Part shown: in pieces, positions 40,774 to 49,817 of the stretch
How positions within the stretch are numbered: the first letter of the stretch is position 1
How the letters are laid out: every line of letters starts with the position of its first letter
NCBI GenBank assembly: GCA_037439465.1
Contig: JBBIVX010000008.1
Coordinates: 1-64,000 of the forward strand
Origin: Parasulfuritortus sp037439465
Lineage (GTDB): Bacteria > Pseudomonadota > Gammaproteobacteria > Burkholderiales > Thiobacillaceae
DNA length: 64,000 bases
Direction: 5' to 3'
Notes under the pieces: generated by a model
Told to the model about the DNA's origin: nothing
Database searches by the model: none
Seen by the model: only the letters and a program-made list of their open reading frames with translations
Made by a program: the position numbers and the translations under genes

Positions 40774-41657
40774 GCATCCTGATCAACAAGGACACCAAAG
40801 TCATCTGCCAGGGCTTCACCGGCAAGCAGGGCGCCTTCCATTCCGAGCAGGCCATCGCCTATGGCACGAAGATGGTCGGCGGCGTCACGCCCGGCAAAGG
40901 CGGCCAGCGCCACCTCGACCTGCCCGTGTTCAACACCGTGAAGGACGCCGTGCGCGCGACCGGCGCCGACGCCACCATGATCTACGTGCCGGCCGCCTTC
41001 GCTGCCGATGGCATCCTGGAAGCGGCCGACGCCGGCATCCGGGTCATCGCCTGCATCACCGAGGGCATTCCGGTGCGCGACATGATTAACGTCAAGGCGG
41101 CCATCCGGGCCAACGGCGCCAACCTGATCGGCCCCAACTGCCCCGGCCTGATCACCCCTGGCGAGTGCAAGATCGGCATCATGCCCGGCTTCATCCACAA
41201 GCCCGGCAAGGTCGGCATCATCTCCCGCTCCGGCACCCTGACCTACGAGGCCGTGTGGCAGACCACGCAGTCCGGCCTGGGGCAGTCCACCTGTGTCGGC
41301 ATCGGCGGCGACCCGATCAAGGGGCTGGACTTCATCGACTGCCTGGCGCTGTTCCAGGCCGACCCGGCTACCTCCGCCATCCTGCTGGTCGGCGAGATCG
41401 GTGGCACCGCCGAAGAGGCGGCGGCGGAATATATCAAGACTCATGTCAGCAAGCCGGTGGCCGCCTACATCGCCGGCCTCACCGCGCCCAGGGGCAAGCG
41501 CATGGGCCATGCCGGGGCGATCATCGCTGGCGGCTCGGGCCGTGCCGAAGACAAGATCGCCGCCCTGGAAAAGGCCGGCGTGGTCGTGGCCCAAAGCCCG
41601 GCTGGTATGGGCGAGGCCGTCGCCGCGGCGACGGCGCAAGCGGCGAAGCGGCAATGA
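40770..41657 (+). CDS. sucD: Succinyl-CoA ligase alpha subunit
   Basis: The 295-residue subunit binds CoA and carries the phosphohistidine. Visible are the CoA-binding QGFTGKQGAFHSEQAI near 14-29, the GPNCPGLITPGECKIGIMPG signature near 122-141 and MGHAGAIIAGG near 246-256 with the active-site His. It is coupled to sucC at the start and overlaps the holC start by four bases. Confidence 0.97.
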   Translation: MSILINKDTKVICQGFTGKQGAFHSEQAIAYGTKMVGGVTPGKGGQRHLDLPVFNTVKDAVRATGADATMIYVPAAFAADGILEAADAGIRVIACITEGIPVRDMINVKAAIRANGANLIGPNCPGLITPGECKIGIMPGFIHKPGKVGIISRSGTLTYEAVWQTTQSGLGQSTCVGIGGDPIKGLDFIDCLALFQADPATSAILLVGEIGGTAEEAAAEYIKTHVSKPVAAYIAGLTAPRGKRMGHAGAIIAGGSGRAEDKIAALEKAGVVVAQSPAGMGEAVAAATAQAAKRQ

Positions 41658-42079
41658 CACGGGTCGATTTCTACTTCAACGCCGGCAACAAAGTGGATGT
41701 CGCCTGCAAGCTCGCCGCCAAGGTTTACCAATCGGGTCAACGGGCATTGCTGTATGCATCGGATGAGGTGACGGTGAGCGAGCTGGACGCAACCTTGTGG
41801 ACCCGCCAGCCACTATCATTCATCCCGCATGTACGCAGCGGCCATCCATTGGCGAAGGAGACACCCATAGTGATAGGCACCGATGCCGAGCCCCTCGTCA
41901 CGCCCGACGTGCTCGTCAATCTGAGCGGCGAACGGCCAACCTCGTTCAGCCGCTTTCATCGACTCATCGAACTGGTCGGACTGGATCCGGCCGACCGCCA
42001 GTTGGCGCGGCAACGCTACCGTTTCTATCAAGAGCGGGGTTACGAGATCAACAACGTCGACCTCGACCGTCATGGCTGA
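41654..42079 (+). CDS. holC: DNA polymerase III chi subunit
   Basis: The 141-residue protein starts MTRVDFYFNAGNKVDVACKLAAKVY and contains PLSFIPH and PVVIGT-type segments (here TPIVIGTDAEP) and the C-terminal RFYQERGYEI, all typical of HolC. Chi links the clamp loader to single-strand binding protein. The ATG overlaps the sucD TGA. A longer frame starting at 41165 reads across sucD and is discarded. Confidence 0.93.
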   Translation: MTRVDFYFNAGNKVDVACKLAAKVYQSGQRALLYASDEVTVSELDATLWTRQPLSFIPHVRSGHPLAKETPIVIGTDAEPLVTPDVLVNLSGERPTSFSRFHRLIELVGLDPADRQLARQRYRFYQERGYEINNVDLDRHG

Positions 42080-42437
42080 CGAAGGCCAGGACATCTTCGG
42101 CCAGATCGATGCCTTGTTCGGCAAGAGAGCCGGCTTTGTCAGCGGCGCTTCCAAACTGGACGATGAAATTCCGCTCCTGACCGAGGTGGTGACCGAACCC
42201 CCATCCGCGGCACCGGAACTGCTCAGCCCAGTTGTCGATGCCATGTCGACGCCAGCCACGGTGCCAGCTCCCGAAGTTGAGGCACCGACCTCCGTGCAGC
42301 TTGCCGATGGCGATCTCGACCGCCTTGCCGCCGCGCTTGAGGCCCGATTGTCGGAACTGCTCATCCGCCAGCAACTGCGCATTGAGTCTCTGGTGCGCCG
42401 GGTGGTACAGGAAGAACTGGAAGCACGCCGGGACTAA
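42072..42437 (+). CDS. Conserved hypothetical protein, 121 aa
   Basis: The protein starts MADEGQDIFGQIDALFGKRAG, followed by an acidic Pro/Ala-rich middle and a helical C-terminus (LDRLAAALEARLSELLIRQQLRIESLVRRVVQEEL). Similar small proteins often sit between holC and valS in betaproteobacteria. Function is unknown. It overlaps holC by eight bases and is likely co-transcribed with it. Confidence 0.6.
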   Translation: MADEGQDIFGQIDALFGKRAGFVSGASKLDDEIPLLTEVVTEPPSAAPELLSPVVDAMSTPATVPAPEVEAPTSVQLADGDLDRLAAALEARLSELLIRQQLRIESLVRRVVQEELEARRD

Positions 42438-42732
42438 TTCTACTTTTGTTCTCAGGGCACTCGATAAACGGATGGCTGGTGGGAAGAAGGTCGGTAAGCA
42501 GGCCTTCGTCGTAGCGTTGCCGCCAGAGAAGGGTCTGGGTGTGGCGGGTGATGATGTCGGCCAGGCCGGTTCCGGCCTCGGCAGTAAGTTCCGGCCTTTT
42601 CAGGGTGGCGCGCACTAGGTTCAGGGTGGCTTCAAGTCCCGCTGCGTTGGTTTTCGGACGTTGACGGTCGAGGGCGTAACCGCGCACCAGACAGTCGCGC
42701 AACATCCGGCTGGCCCATTGCCTGAATTGCAT
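42430..42732 (-). pseudogene. Truncated RhuM-family gene remnant
   Basis: The translated stretch MQFRQWASRMLRDCLVRGYAL, then ELTAEAGTGLADIITRHTQTLLWRQRYDEGLLTD, matches the middle and C-terminal part of RhuM-type (often Fic-fused) proteins. The N-terminal half of the domain, with its DNA-binding-like start, is missing, and the frame runs off after LLTD into unrelated sequence. A TAG lies just upstream in frame. RhuM proteins are linked to virulence islands and toxin-like modules. The fragment is unlikely to be functional. Confidence 0.65.
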
Positions 42733-42745
42733 GCCGCGCTAGGAA

Positions 42746-42982
42746 TTAACTCGGTAGCCGATAGTCGGCGCGCAGGCGGTGGAACCAGCCGGTTTTGGGC
42801 AGCAGCAGGTTGAGGCGGGCGTTCTCGGCGCCAGTGGCGGTGGTGACGAGGTGGACCTCGGTCGGCACGAAGGGCATCTCGGCGGTGGCCAGGGCGTAAA
42901 GCGTTTCGGTGATGACCTGGGGCGTCAGGCCGGTGGCCGCGAGCAGGATGCGGCGCGGGTGGCGGTTGTCCGAATTCGTCAT
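42746..42982 (-). pseudogene. Truncated CRISPR-associated NE0113-family (Csm6-like ring nuclease) gene
   Basis: The 78-residue product (start MTNSDNRHPRRILLAATGLTPQVITETLYALA, then VHLVTTATGAENARL and GWFHRLRADY) matches the N-terminal CARF-like part of the NE0113 Cas family (TIGR02584), whose members are more than twice as long. A TAA follows at residue 79, right at the junction with the RhuM remnant. RBS and start codon are intact (GGGAG before ATG). No cas1, cas2, effector genes or repeats were seen, so this is an isolated CRISPR remnant. Confidence 0.75.
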
Positions 42983-43177
42983 GTGTTTCTCCCTTGCGTT
43001 TGTTCAGGCCACCAGCTTATCTGCAGCGGCCGGCGCTTATTGGGCGGCAAGCTTGCCGGGATTATGCCATCGCCTGCCGGGGCGGTCGGCTATAATCCGG
43101 CGCAGGCGACGCCGACGCGCCGCCTATGCCTACTCTCTGGGCCGGCAGGCATGGCCTTGCCCTATACATACGCAATC

Positions 43178-45928
43178 ATGGAACTCGCTAAATCATTCGA
43201 ACCGCACGACATCGAGAAACGCTGGTATGGCCATTGGGAGGCCGCCGGCTATTACCGGATGGGCAATGCGCCGGATCGGGATCATTACTGCATCCTGCTG
43301 CCGCCGCCCAATGTCACCGGTACGCTGCACATGGGCCATGCCTTTCAGCACACGATCATGGACGCGCTCATCCGCTATCACCGCATGGATGGCGACAACA
43401 CCTTGTGGCAGCCGGGCACCGATCACGCCGGCATCGCCACGCAGATCGTCGTGGAACGCCAGCTCGATGCCCAGAAGGTTTCCCGCCATGACCTCGGCCG
43501 GGAGAGATTTTTGGAGAAGGTGTGGCAGTGGAAGGAGCATTCCGGCTCTACCATCACCCGCCAGATGCGTCGCCTGGGCACTTCGCCGGATTGGTCGCGC
43601 GAGCGTTTCACCATGGACGAGGGGCTGTCGCGCGCGGTTACGGAGGTGTTCGTGCGCCTCTACAACGAGGGCCTGATCTATCGCGGCAAACGCCTGGTGA
43701 ACTGGGACCCGGTGTTGATGACGGCGGTGTCCGACCTGGAAGTGGTGAGCGAGGAGGAAGACGGCTTCATCTGGGAGATCAACTATCCGCTGGAGGATGG
43801 CTCGGGCGTTCTGACCGTCGCCACCACCCGGCCGGAAACGCTACTCGGCGACACCGCCGTGGCGGTCAATCCGGAGGATGAGCGTTACCGGCATCTGGTC
43901 GGCCAGCGCGTGCGCCTGCCGATTGCCGAGAGGACCATCCCCATCATCGCCGATGATTACGTCGACCGCGCGTTCGGCACCGGCGTGGTCAAGATCACCC
44001 CCGCCCACGACTTCAACGACTGGCAGGTCGGTCAGCGGCACAAGCTCGCTGCCATCGGCGTGTTGACCCTGGACGCCAAGATCAACGATCTTGGGCCGGC
44101 TGAATATCAGGGCCTGGACCGCTACGTCGCGCGTCAGAAAATTCTCGACGTGTTGCAGGCCAAGGGACTTCTGGTCTCCGCCAAGCCGCACAAGCTGATG
44201 ATTCCGCGCGGTGACCGCAGCCACGCGGTGATCGAGCCGATGCTTACCGATCAGTGGTTCATGAGCATGGGGGGGCTGGCCAAGCGCGCCCTGGAAGTGG
44301 TCGATAGCGGCGAGTTGCGTTTCGTTCCGGAGAACTGGACCGCCACCTACCGGCAATGGCTCGACAATATCCAGGACTGGTGCCTGTCGCGGCAACTGTG
44401 GTGGGGCCACCGCATCCCCGCCTGGTATGACGCGGATGGCAACATTTACGTCGCCGCCAGTGAGGCCGAGGCGCGGCGCCAGGCCGGCGGTCGCGAACTG
44501 AGGCGCGATGAGGACGTGCTCGACACCTGGTTCTCCAGCGCGCTGTGGCCGTTCTCGACGCTCGGCTGGCCGGACGACACCTGGGAACTGAAGCACTACC
44601 TGCCGACCAGCGTGCTGGTGACCGGCTTCGACATTATTTTCTTCTGGGTGGCGCGCATGGTCATGATGACCCTGCACTTCACCGGCAAGGTGCCTTTCAG
44701 GGAGGTCTACGTCACCGGCCTGGTGCGCGACGCCCACGGCAACAAGATGAGCAAGTCCAAGGGCAACGTACTCGACCCCATTGACTTGATCGACGGCGTT
44801 ACGCTCGATGACCTGGTGGCGAAGCGCACCACCGGCTTGATGAACCCGAAGGATGCGGCCAAGATCGAAAAAGCCACTCGCAAAGAATTCGCCAGCGGCA
44901 TCCCGAGCTTCGGCACCGACGCCCTGCGCTTCACCTTCGCCAGCCTCGCCACCCACGGCCGCGACATCAAGTTCGACCTGCAACGCTGCGAGGGCTACCG
45001 CAACTTCTGCAACAAGCTGTGGAACGCCACCCGCTTCGTGCTGATGAATTGCCAGGGACAGGAAATCGCCGCCGGCGAGATGACCTTCGTGGACCGCTGG
45101 ATTCTCGGCCGTTTGCAGGAGGCCGTGGCCGCTGTCCGGAGCGGCTTCGATCAGTACCGCTTCGACCTGGCGGCGCGCGCCATCTACGAATTCGTCTGGG
45201 ACGAGTATTGCGATTGGTATCTGGAACTGGCCAAGGTGCAGATCGCCGCAGGTGGAGCGAGGGCGGCGGCGACCCGCCATACCTTGCTGACGGTGCTGGA
45301 AACCGTGTTGCGCCTGGCGCACCCGATCATCCCCTTCGTCACCGAGGAATTGTGGCAGGCGGTCGCGCCGCTGGCCGGCGCCAAGCAGGCCGACAGTCTC
45401 ATGCTCGCCGCGTTCCCGCAGACCGGCGCCGCGCAGGCGAGCCTGCCATCGACCCGATCGGAGGAGGCTCAGGCCGCCGCCGAGATGGCCCAACTCAAGG
45501 CACTCACCAACGCCGTGCGTAATTTGCGCGGCGAGATGGCCATCGCCCCGGCGCTGAAGGTGCCGCTTTATGTCGAGGGAGATCGCCGGCGCGCGCTCGT
45601 CTATGCGCCTTACATGCAGATGCTGGGCCGCCTCGCTGAGGTGCAGGCGGTGGAAAGGCTGCCAGAGGGCGAGGCTCCGGTGGCCGTGGTCGGCGACTGG
45701 CGGCTGATGCTGCACATCGAGGTCGATCCGGTCGCCGAGCGGGCCCGGCTGGACAAGGAAATCGCGCGGCTGGAAGGGGAGATCGCCAAGGCCAATGGCA
45801 AGTTATCCAATTCCGCCTTCGTCGATAGGGCCCCGGCTGCCGTGGTTGAACAGGAGAAGACGCGGCTGGCGGATTTCTCCGCCACCCTGGACAAGGTGCG
45901 GTGGCAAAGGGACAAGATGCCAGGATGA
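43178..45928 (+). CDS. valS: Valyl-tRNA synthetase
   Basis: ValS charges tRNA-Val. The 916-residue protein has the class I HIGH motif as PPPNVTGTLHMGHAF near residues 44-58, the editing domain (TTRPETLLGDTAVAV near 223-237), the KMSKS loop GNKMSKSKGN, the anticodon-binding helical domain and the C-terminal coiled coil (residues about 850-916). The start MELAKSFEPHDIEKRW at 43178 matches homologues, and the frame reaching back to 42779 runs through the CRISPR remnant. The stop overlaps the next gene by four bases. Confidence 0.97.
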   Translation: MELAKSFEPHDIEKRWYGHWEAAGYYRMGNAPDRDHYCILLPPPNVTGTLHMGHAFQHTIMDALIRYHRMDGDNTLWQPGTDHAGIATQIVVERQLDAQKVSRHDLGRERFLEKVWQWKEHSGSTITRQMRRLGTSPDWSRERFTMDEGLSRAVTEVFVRLYNEGLIYRGKRLVNWDPVLMTAVSDLEVVSEEEDGFIWEINYPLEDGSGVLTVATTRPETLLGDTAVAVNPEDERYRHLVGQRVRLPIAERTIPIIADDYVDRAFGTGVVKITPAHDFNDWQVGQRHKLAAIGVLTLDAKINDLGPAEYQGLDRYVARQKILDVLQAKGLLVSAKPHKLMIPRGDRSHAVIEPMLTDQWFMSMGGLAKRALEVVDSGELRFVPENWTATYRQWLDNIQDWCLSRQLWWGHRIPAWYDADGNIYVAASEAEARRQAGGRELRRDEDVLDTWFSSALWPFSTLGWPDDTWELKHYLPTSVLVTGFDIIFFWVARMVMMTLHFTGKVPFREVYVTGLVRDAHGNKMSKSKGNVLDPIDLIDGVTLDDLVAKRTTGLMNPKDAAKIEKATRKEFASGIPSFGTDALRFTFASLATHGRDIKFDLQRCEGYRNFCNKLWNATRFVLMNCQGQEIAAGEMTFVDRWILGRLQEAVAAVRSGFDQYRFDLAARAIYEFVWDEYCDWYLELAKVQIAAGGARAAATRHTLLTVLETVLRLAHPIIPFVTEELWQAVAPLAGAKQADSLMLAAFPQTGAAQASLPSTRSEEAQAAAEMAQLKALTNAVRNLRGEMAIAPALKVPLYVEGDRRRALVYAPYMQMLGRLAEVQAVERLPEGEAPVAVVGDWRLMLHIEVDPVAERARLDKEIARLEGEIAKANGKLSNSAFVDRAPAAVVEQEKTRLADFSATLDKVRWQRDKMPG

Positions 45929-46317
45929 GGCCGCAGCGCGAGCAAGGGGCTGGACACCATCGCTGGCGTGGCTTTATCGCCAAGGTCACGGATGCCGCCT
46001 TCTGGTGGACGCTCATCGCCCTCTTGGTCGTGATGGCCGCGCTGGGCGGCCTGCTCCTGCTGGCGGTGGAAAGACATGATGCCTTTTTGCGCTTGCGCCC
46101 GGTGTTGTGCGCCGAGGGCATGCAGGACCGTCAGCTCATCGTGCTGGCCATGGCCGCCCCGCTTTTCGCCCTGTTTGTGCTGTTGACGGCCGCTGAGTGG
46201 CTCAGCGTGCTGGAAAACTGGCTGCACGACCGGCCGCTGCGCACACTGTATGGCTGGTTGTTCGGTTTGCTGGCGTCAGCCCTTGGCGCCCTGGTTCTGT
46301 TTTCGCTTCGCTGCTGA
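45925..46317 (+). CDS. Hypothetical three-helix membrane protein
   Basis: The 130-residue protein has a basic start (MRPQREQGAGHHRWRGF) and hydrophobic segments at about 27-47, 72-90 and 107-127. I recognise no family. It overlaps the valS stop (ATGA) and is convergent with the following periplasmic protein gene, whose last codons overlap its own by 42 bases. Confidence 0.55.
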   Translation: MRPQREQGAGHHRWRGFIAKVTDAAFWWTLIALLVVMAALGGLLLLAVERHDAFLRLRPVLCAEGMQDRQLIVLAMAAPLFALFVLLTAAEWLSVLENWLHDRPLRTLYGWLFGLLASALGALVLFSLRC

Positions 46318-46773
46318 TTCGGTGCCGGGATCGCACTCGCCCACGTGCCGGGCGCTGGTGTGCTCCTCGAAGCCGAGCAAGGCGTCGTTCTCGGTGCGGA
46401 TGGTCAAGCTGAAAGCCTTGCTGTGTTCCGGGCGTAACTCGACGCTGACCGGTATGGCGTGGCTCTTCCACCATTTCAGCCGGCAGAGCCCTTGCAAGGT
46501 ATAGACATCGCCCTCCAGGTTTTCCTGGGCGACGTTGCAGCCGATGTTATGGATCCAGGCGTGGATCTGCCGGCGCGGGTTGCCCTCCATGCAGGCATAG
46601 CTGATGCCCTCATCCTTCTGCTTCAGGTGCAGCGGCTTGAATTCGCCGCTGCGCTGATAATGCAGCGCCCATTTGCCCGTCGCGATCTTGGCCGTGAGGT
46701 CGATGTCCTGGGCGGCCTGGCCCCATGCCGGAAGCAGGGCGAACCAGGCGACGGCGATGTGGCGCACGAACAT
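46276..46773 (-). CDS. Secreted DUF3617-like protein
   Basis: The 165-residue protein has a signal peptide (residues 1-20, ending GQAAQ) and a small body containing GKWALHYQRSGEF and four paired cysteines (YACMEG, NIGCNV, GLCRLKW, GECDPG). The start resembles the DUF3617 family of small periplasmic proteins, but the match is weak. The tail is basic and overlaps the convergent gene. It stands alone. Confidence 0.5.
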   Translation of the reverse strand: MFVRHIAVAWFALLPAWGQAAQDIDLTAKIATGKWALHYQRSGEFKPLHLKQKDEGISYACMEGNPRRQIHAWIHNIGCNVAQENLEGDVYTLQGLCRLKWWKSHAIPVSVELRPEHSKAFSLTIRTENDALLGFEEHTSARHVGECDPGTESAAKRKQNQGAKG

Positions 46774-46872
46774 GGTGACCTTTCATTGCAGTGAACGTCG
46801 AGTTCGACCGCCAGCGTATCAATAGGTTGCTGGCACGAATGTCACAGCCAAAGCCGCAGACGGGTTGGGCGG

Positions 46873-47994
46873 TCAAAGCAGGGCGAGGTTGTCACGATGA
46901 ATCAGTTCGGGCTCGTCCAGAAAACCGAGGATCGCCTTGATCTCCCCGGTCGGCTTGCCGATGATGCGGCGGGCCTCGTCGGCGCTGTAGTTGACGAGGC
47001 CGCGGGCGAGGTCGCGGCCGTCATGGTCGACGCAGGCGACCACCGCGCCGCGTTGAAAATCGCCGATCACCCCGGTTACGCCGATGGGCAGCAGGCTTTT
47101 GCCCTGGCGGGTCAGGGCCAGGGCGGCGCCTGTATCGAGAACCAGGCGGCCGTCGACCTGCAGGTGGTCGGCCAGCCATTGCCTGCGGGCGGCCAACGGC
47201 GCCTGGCGGGCGATAAGTTGGCTGCCTATCGCCTCGCCGGCCGCCAGGCGTTGCAGCACCCGCTCCTCGCGGCCGCTGGCGATGACGGTGTGGGCGCCGC
47301 TGCGGGCGGCCCGCTTGGCGGCAAGTATCTTGGTCAACATGCCGCCGATGCCGAGGCGGGTGCCGGCGGCGCCGGCCATCGCCTCCAGTTTCGGATCACC
47401 GGCGGCCGCTGCGCGCACCAGCTCGGCGTCGGCATGGCGGCGCGGATCGGCGGTATAGAGGCCCGCCTGATCGGTGAGGATGATGAGCGCGTCGGCCTCG
47501 ATCAGGTTGGCCACCAGGGCGCCCAGGGTATCGTTGTCACCGACTTTGATCTCGTCGGTGGTGACGGTGTCGTTTTCGTTGATGATCGGGATGACCTTGA
47601 GTGACAGCAAGGTGCGCAGGGTGGAACGGGCGTTGAGGTAGCGCTCGCGGTCGGCCAGGTCGGCGTGAGTGAGCAGGATTTGCGCGGTGGCCAGTCCATG
47701 CGCGCGGAAGCCGCGTTCGTAGGCCTCGATCAAGCCCATCTGACCGACGGCGGCGGCGGCCTGCAATTCATTGAGGGCGCTGGGCCGTTTGCGCCAGCCC
47801 AGGCGCTGCATGCCTTCGGCGATGGCGCCGCTGGAGACCAGCACCACTTCCTTGCCGAGTTTGTTGAGGGCGGCAATCTCTTCCGCCCAGCGGGCCAGGC
47901 GGGCGTGGTCGAGGCCGCGGCCGTCATTGGTGACCAGGCTGCTGCCGACCTTGACCACGATGCGCCGCGCCGTGGCGATGACGGATGGATTCAT
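46873..47994 (-). CDS. proB: Glutamate 5-kinase
   Basis: ProB phosphorylates glutamate in the first step of proline synthesis. The 373-residue protein has the amino-acid kinase start RRIVVKVGSSLVTNDGRGL, PIINENDTVTTDEIKVGDNDTL near 150-171, GIGGMLTKILAAKRAARSG near 212-230, and a C-terminal PUA domain from about 275. The start overlaps the obgE stop by four bases. The frame back to 48063 reads through obgE and is not used. Confidence 0.96.
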   Translation of the reverse strand: MNPSVIATARRIVVKVGSSLVTNDGRGLDHARLARWAEEIAALNKLGKEVVLVSSGAIAEGMQRLGWRKRPSALNELQAAAAVGQMGLIEAYERGFRAHGLATAQILLTHADLADRERYLNARSTLRTLLSLKVIPIINENDTVTTDEIKVGDNDTLGALVANLIEADALIILTDQAGLYTADPRRHADAELVRAAAAGDPKLEAMAGAAGTRLGIGGMLTKILAAKRAARSGAHTVIASGREERVLQRLAAGEAIGSQLIARQAPLAARRQWLADHLQVDGRLVLDTGAALALTRQGKSLLPIGVTGVIGDFQRGAVVACVDHDGRDLARGLVNYSADEARRIIGKPTGEIKAILGFLDEPELIHRDNLALL

Positions 47995-49025
47995 GGGGTG
48001 ACCTCCTCGGTGCGCTTTATGGCTTCGAGATGCTCCATGATGGCATAGGTCAGCGGCCGGCAATTCTCGCCGTTGATGGCGGCGATGGCGAAAACCGGCC
48101 CCTCCCAGCCGAAGCCGCGCACGAAGGCCGCGATGCGGTCGGCACGTTCCGCCTCCGGGATCAGATCGAGCTTGTTGAGCACCAGCCAGCGCGGCTTGTG
48201 GTAGAGCGCCTCGTCGTAGTTACGCAGCTCCTCGACGATGGCGCGGGCGTCGCTGACCGGGTCGGCAGCGGGATCGAAGGGGGCCAGGTCGACGAGGTGG
48301 AGCAGCAGTCGGGTGCGGGTCAGGTGACGCAGGAACTGATGGCCCAGACCGTGGCCCGCGGCGGCGCCGGCGATCAGCCCCGGTATGTCGGCAAGCACGA
48401 AGCTGCGCTCGCTGTCGACACGGACCACGCCCAGATTGGGGTGCAGGGTGGTGAAGGGATAGTCGGCCACCTTCGGCTTGGCGGCGGAGACGGCACGAAT
48501 GAAGGTGGACTTGCCGGCATTGGGCAGGCCGAGCAGGCCGACATCCGCCAGCACCCGCAATTCGAGCTGGAGTTGCCGCGCTTCGCCGGCCTCGCCCAGG
48601 GTGTGCTGACGCGGCGCCCGATTGGTGCTGGACTTGAAATGGAGGTTGCCGAGGCCGCCCTGGCCGCCTTTGGCGAGCAGGGCGCGCTGGCCGTCAGCGG
48701 CCAGGTCGGCGATGATTTCGCCACTATCCTGGTCCTTGACGACGGTGCCGACCGGCACGCGCAAAGTGAGGTCTTCGCCGCCCTTGCCGTAGCAGTCGGC
48801 GCCGCGTCCGCCTTCGCCGTTTTTGGCGCGGAAGTGACGGCTGTAGCGATATTCGACCAGGGTATTGATGTTGCGGTCGGCGACCGCCCAGATGCTGCCG
48901 CCGCGACCGCCGTCGCCGCCGTCCGGGCCGCCCATGGGAATAAACTTTTCGCGACGGAAAGAGACACAGCCATTGCCGCCTTTGCCGGCGATGACTTCGA
49001 TTCTGGCTTCGTCGATAAATTTCAT
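47991..49025 (-). CDS. obgE: GTPase Obg (CgtA)
   Basis: ObgE is a ribosome-associated GTPase. The 344-residue protein has the glycine-rich Obg fold (residues 1-158, GGNGCVSFRREKF, GGDGGRGGSIW) and the G domain with P-loop GLPNAGKST near 166-174, DIPGLI near 213-218 and NKLD near 283-286. It lies downstream of rplU and rpmA, past a terminator, and is coupled to proB. Confidence 0.97.
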   Translation of the reverse strand: MKFIDEARIEVIAGKGGNGCVSFRREKFIPMGGPDGGDGGRGGSIWAVADRNINTLVEYRYSRHFRAKNGEGGRGADCYGKGGEDLTLRVPVGTVVKDQDSGEIIADLAADGQRALLAKGGQGGLGNLHFKSSTNRAPRQHTLGEAGEARQLQLELRVLADVGLLGLPNAGKSTFIRAVSAAKPKVADYPFTTLHPNLGVVRVDSERSFVLADIPGLIAGAAAGHGLGHQFLRHLTRTRLLLHLVDLAPFDPAADPVSDARAIVEELRNYDEALYHKPRWLVLNKLDLIPEAERADRIAAFVRGFGWEGPVFAIAAINGENCRPLTYAIMEHLEAIKRTEEVTP

Positions 49026-49040
49026 GGCTGCCCTGGAAAC

Positions 49041-49070
49041 AAAAAAGCCCTATCCGCGGATAGGGCTTTT
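49041..49070 (-). terminator. Intrinsic terminator between rpmA and obgE (usable from both sides)
   Basis: AAAAGCCCTATCC (49043-49055) and GGATAGGGCTTTT (49058-49070) form a 13-base-pair stem around CG, with A/T runs on both flanks. It sits 17 bases after the rpmA stop and 16 bases before the obgE start, so it would tune read-through into obgE-proB. Confidence 0.85.
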
Positions 49071-49087
49071 GCCGCGTGGCGGCGGAC

Positions 49088-49351
49088 TCAGGCCTGGGCC
49101 GGGATGACGCTGACCGTGCGGCGCTTGAGCGGGCCCCTGGTCGTGAACTCGACAGTGCCGTCGACCAAGGCGAACAAGGTGTAGTCCTTGCCGACGCCGA
49201 CGTTCAGCCCCGGATGGAACTGGGTGCCGCGCTGACGCACCAGTATGTTGCCGGCGGGCACGAACTGGCCGCCGTAGCGTTTGACGCCCAGCATCTTTGG
49301 CTTGGAGTCACGTCCATTGCGGGAGCTGCCGCCTGCTTTTTTGTGTGCCAT
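49088..49351 (-). CDS. rpmA: 50S ribosomal protein L27
   Basis: The 87-residue protein begins MAHKKAGGSSRNGRDSKPK and contains LGVKRYGGQFVPAGNILVRQRGT and HPGLNVGVGKDYTLFAL, all standard L27 sequence. L27's N-terminal tail reaches the peptidyl transferase centre. It follows rplU after 15 bases with GGAGAT upstream. Confidence 0.98.
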   Translation of the reverse strand: MAHKKAGGSSRNGRDSKPKMLGVKRYGGQFVPAGNILVRQRGTQFHPGLNVGVGKDYTLFALVDGTVEFTTRGPLKRRTVSVIPAQA

Positions 49352-49366
49352 GGTTGAGATCTCCTG

Positions 49367-49678
49367 TCAGGCGTTGATGCCGTCGATGCGGATTTCGGTG
49401 TAGTTCTGGCGGTGGCCCTGGGTCTTGCGGTAGTGCTTGCGGCGACGCATCTTGAAGATCATCACCTTCTCGCCACGACCATGGGACAGGACGGTCGCCT
49501 TGACGCTGGCGCCGGCCACGACGGGGGCGCCGATCCTGACGTTGTCGCCATCGGCGACCATGAGGACGTCGTGCAGTTCGATTTCGCTGCCGACTTCGGC
49601 AGGCAGGCTTTCAACCTTGAGTTTGCCACCGGCCGCCACCTTGTATTGTTTGCCACCGGTACGGATAACCGCGTACAT
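49367..49678 (-). CDS. rplU: 50S ribosomal protein L21
   Basis: The 103-residue protein begins MYAVIRTGGKQYKVAAGGKL and ends FKMRRRKHYRKTQGHRQNYTEIRIDGINA, typical of L21. The ATG at 49678 with GGAGCG upstream is preferred over 49690. It heads the rplU-rpmA(-obgE-proB) unit. Confidence 0.98.
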   Translation of the reverse strand: MYAVIRTGGKQYKVAAGGKLKVESLPAEVGSEIELHDVLMVADGDNVRIGAPVVAGASVKATVLSHGRGEKVMIFKMRRRKHYRKTQGHRQNYTEIRIDGINA

Positions 49679-49717
49679 GCTTCGCTCCAAATGATTCGGC
49701 TATGCAAAGAGCCGCGA

Positions 49718-49746
49718 ATTATATCCATCTGATTTGACAAGCGCAA
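49718..49746 (-). promoter_or_regulatory. Sigma-70 type promoter of rplU
   Basis: On the minus strand TTGCGC (49741-49746) and TATAAT (49718-49723) are spaced by exactly 17 bases. The -10 is a perfect consensus. It lies about 40 bases upstream of the rplU start codon, as expected for a ribosomal-protein promoter. Confidence 0.75.
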
Positions 49747-49817
49747 ATGAAAATCCGGGGAGGGGCCGCATTCGGTATATTGGCGCCCGCAATCACCACT
49801 ATGAGGGGCTAGGAGTC

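Noticed and set aside
42438..43177. A CRISPR array near the Csm6-like remnant
   Set aside because: No direct repeats with regular spacing were found in the gap, nor any cas1, cas2 or effector genes.
43841..45715. A 624-codon minus-strand frame opposite valS
   Set aside because: It mirrors valS codons, with low-complexity His/Gln/Val composition and no recognisable family.
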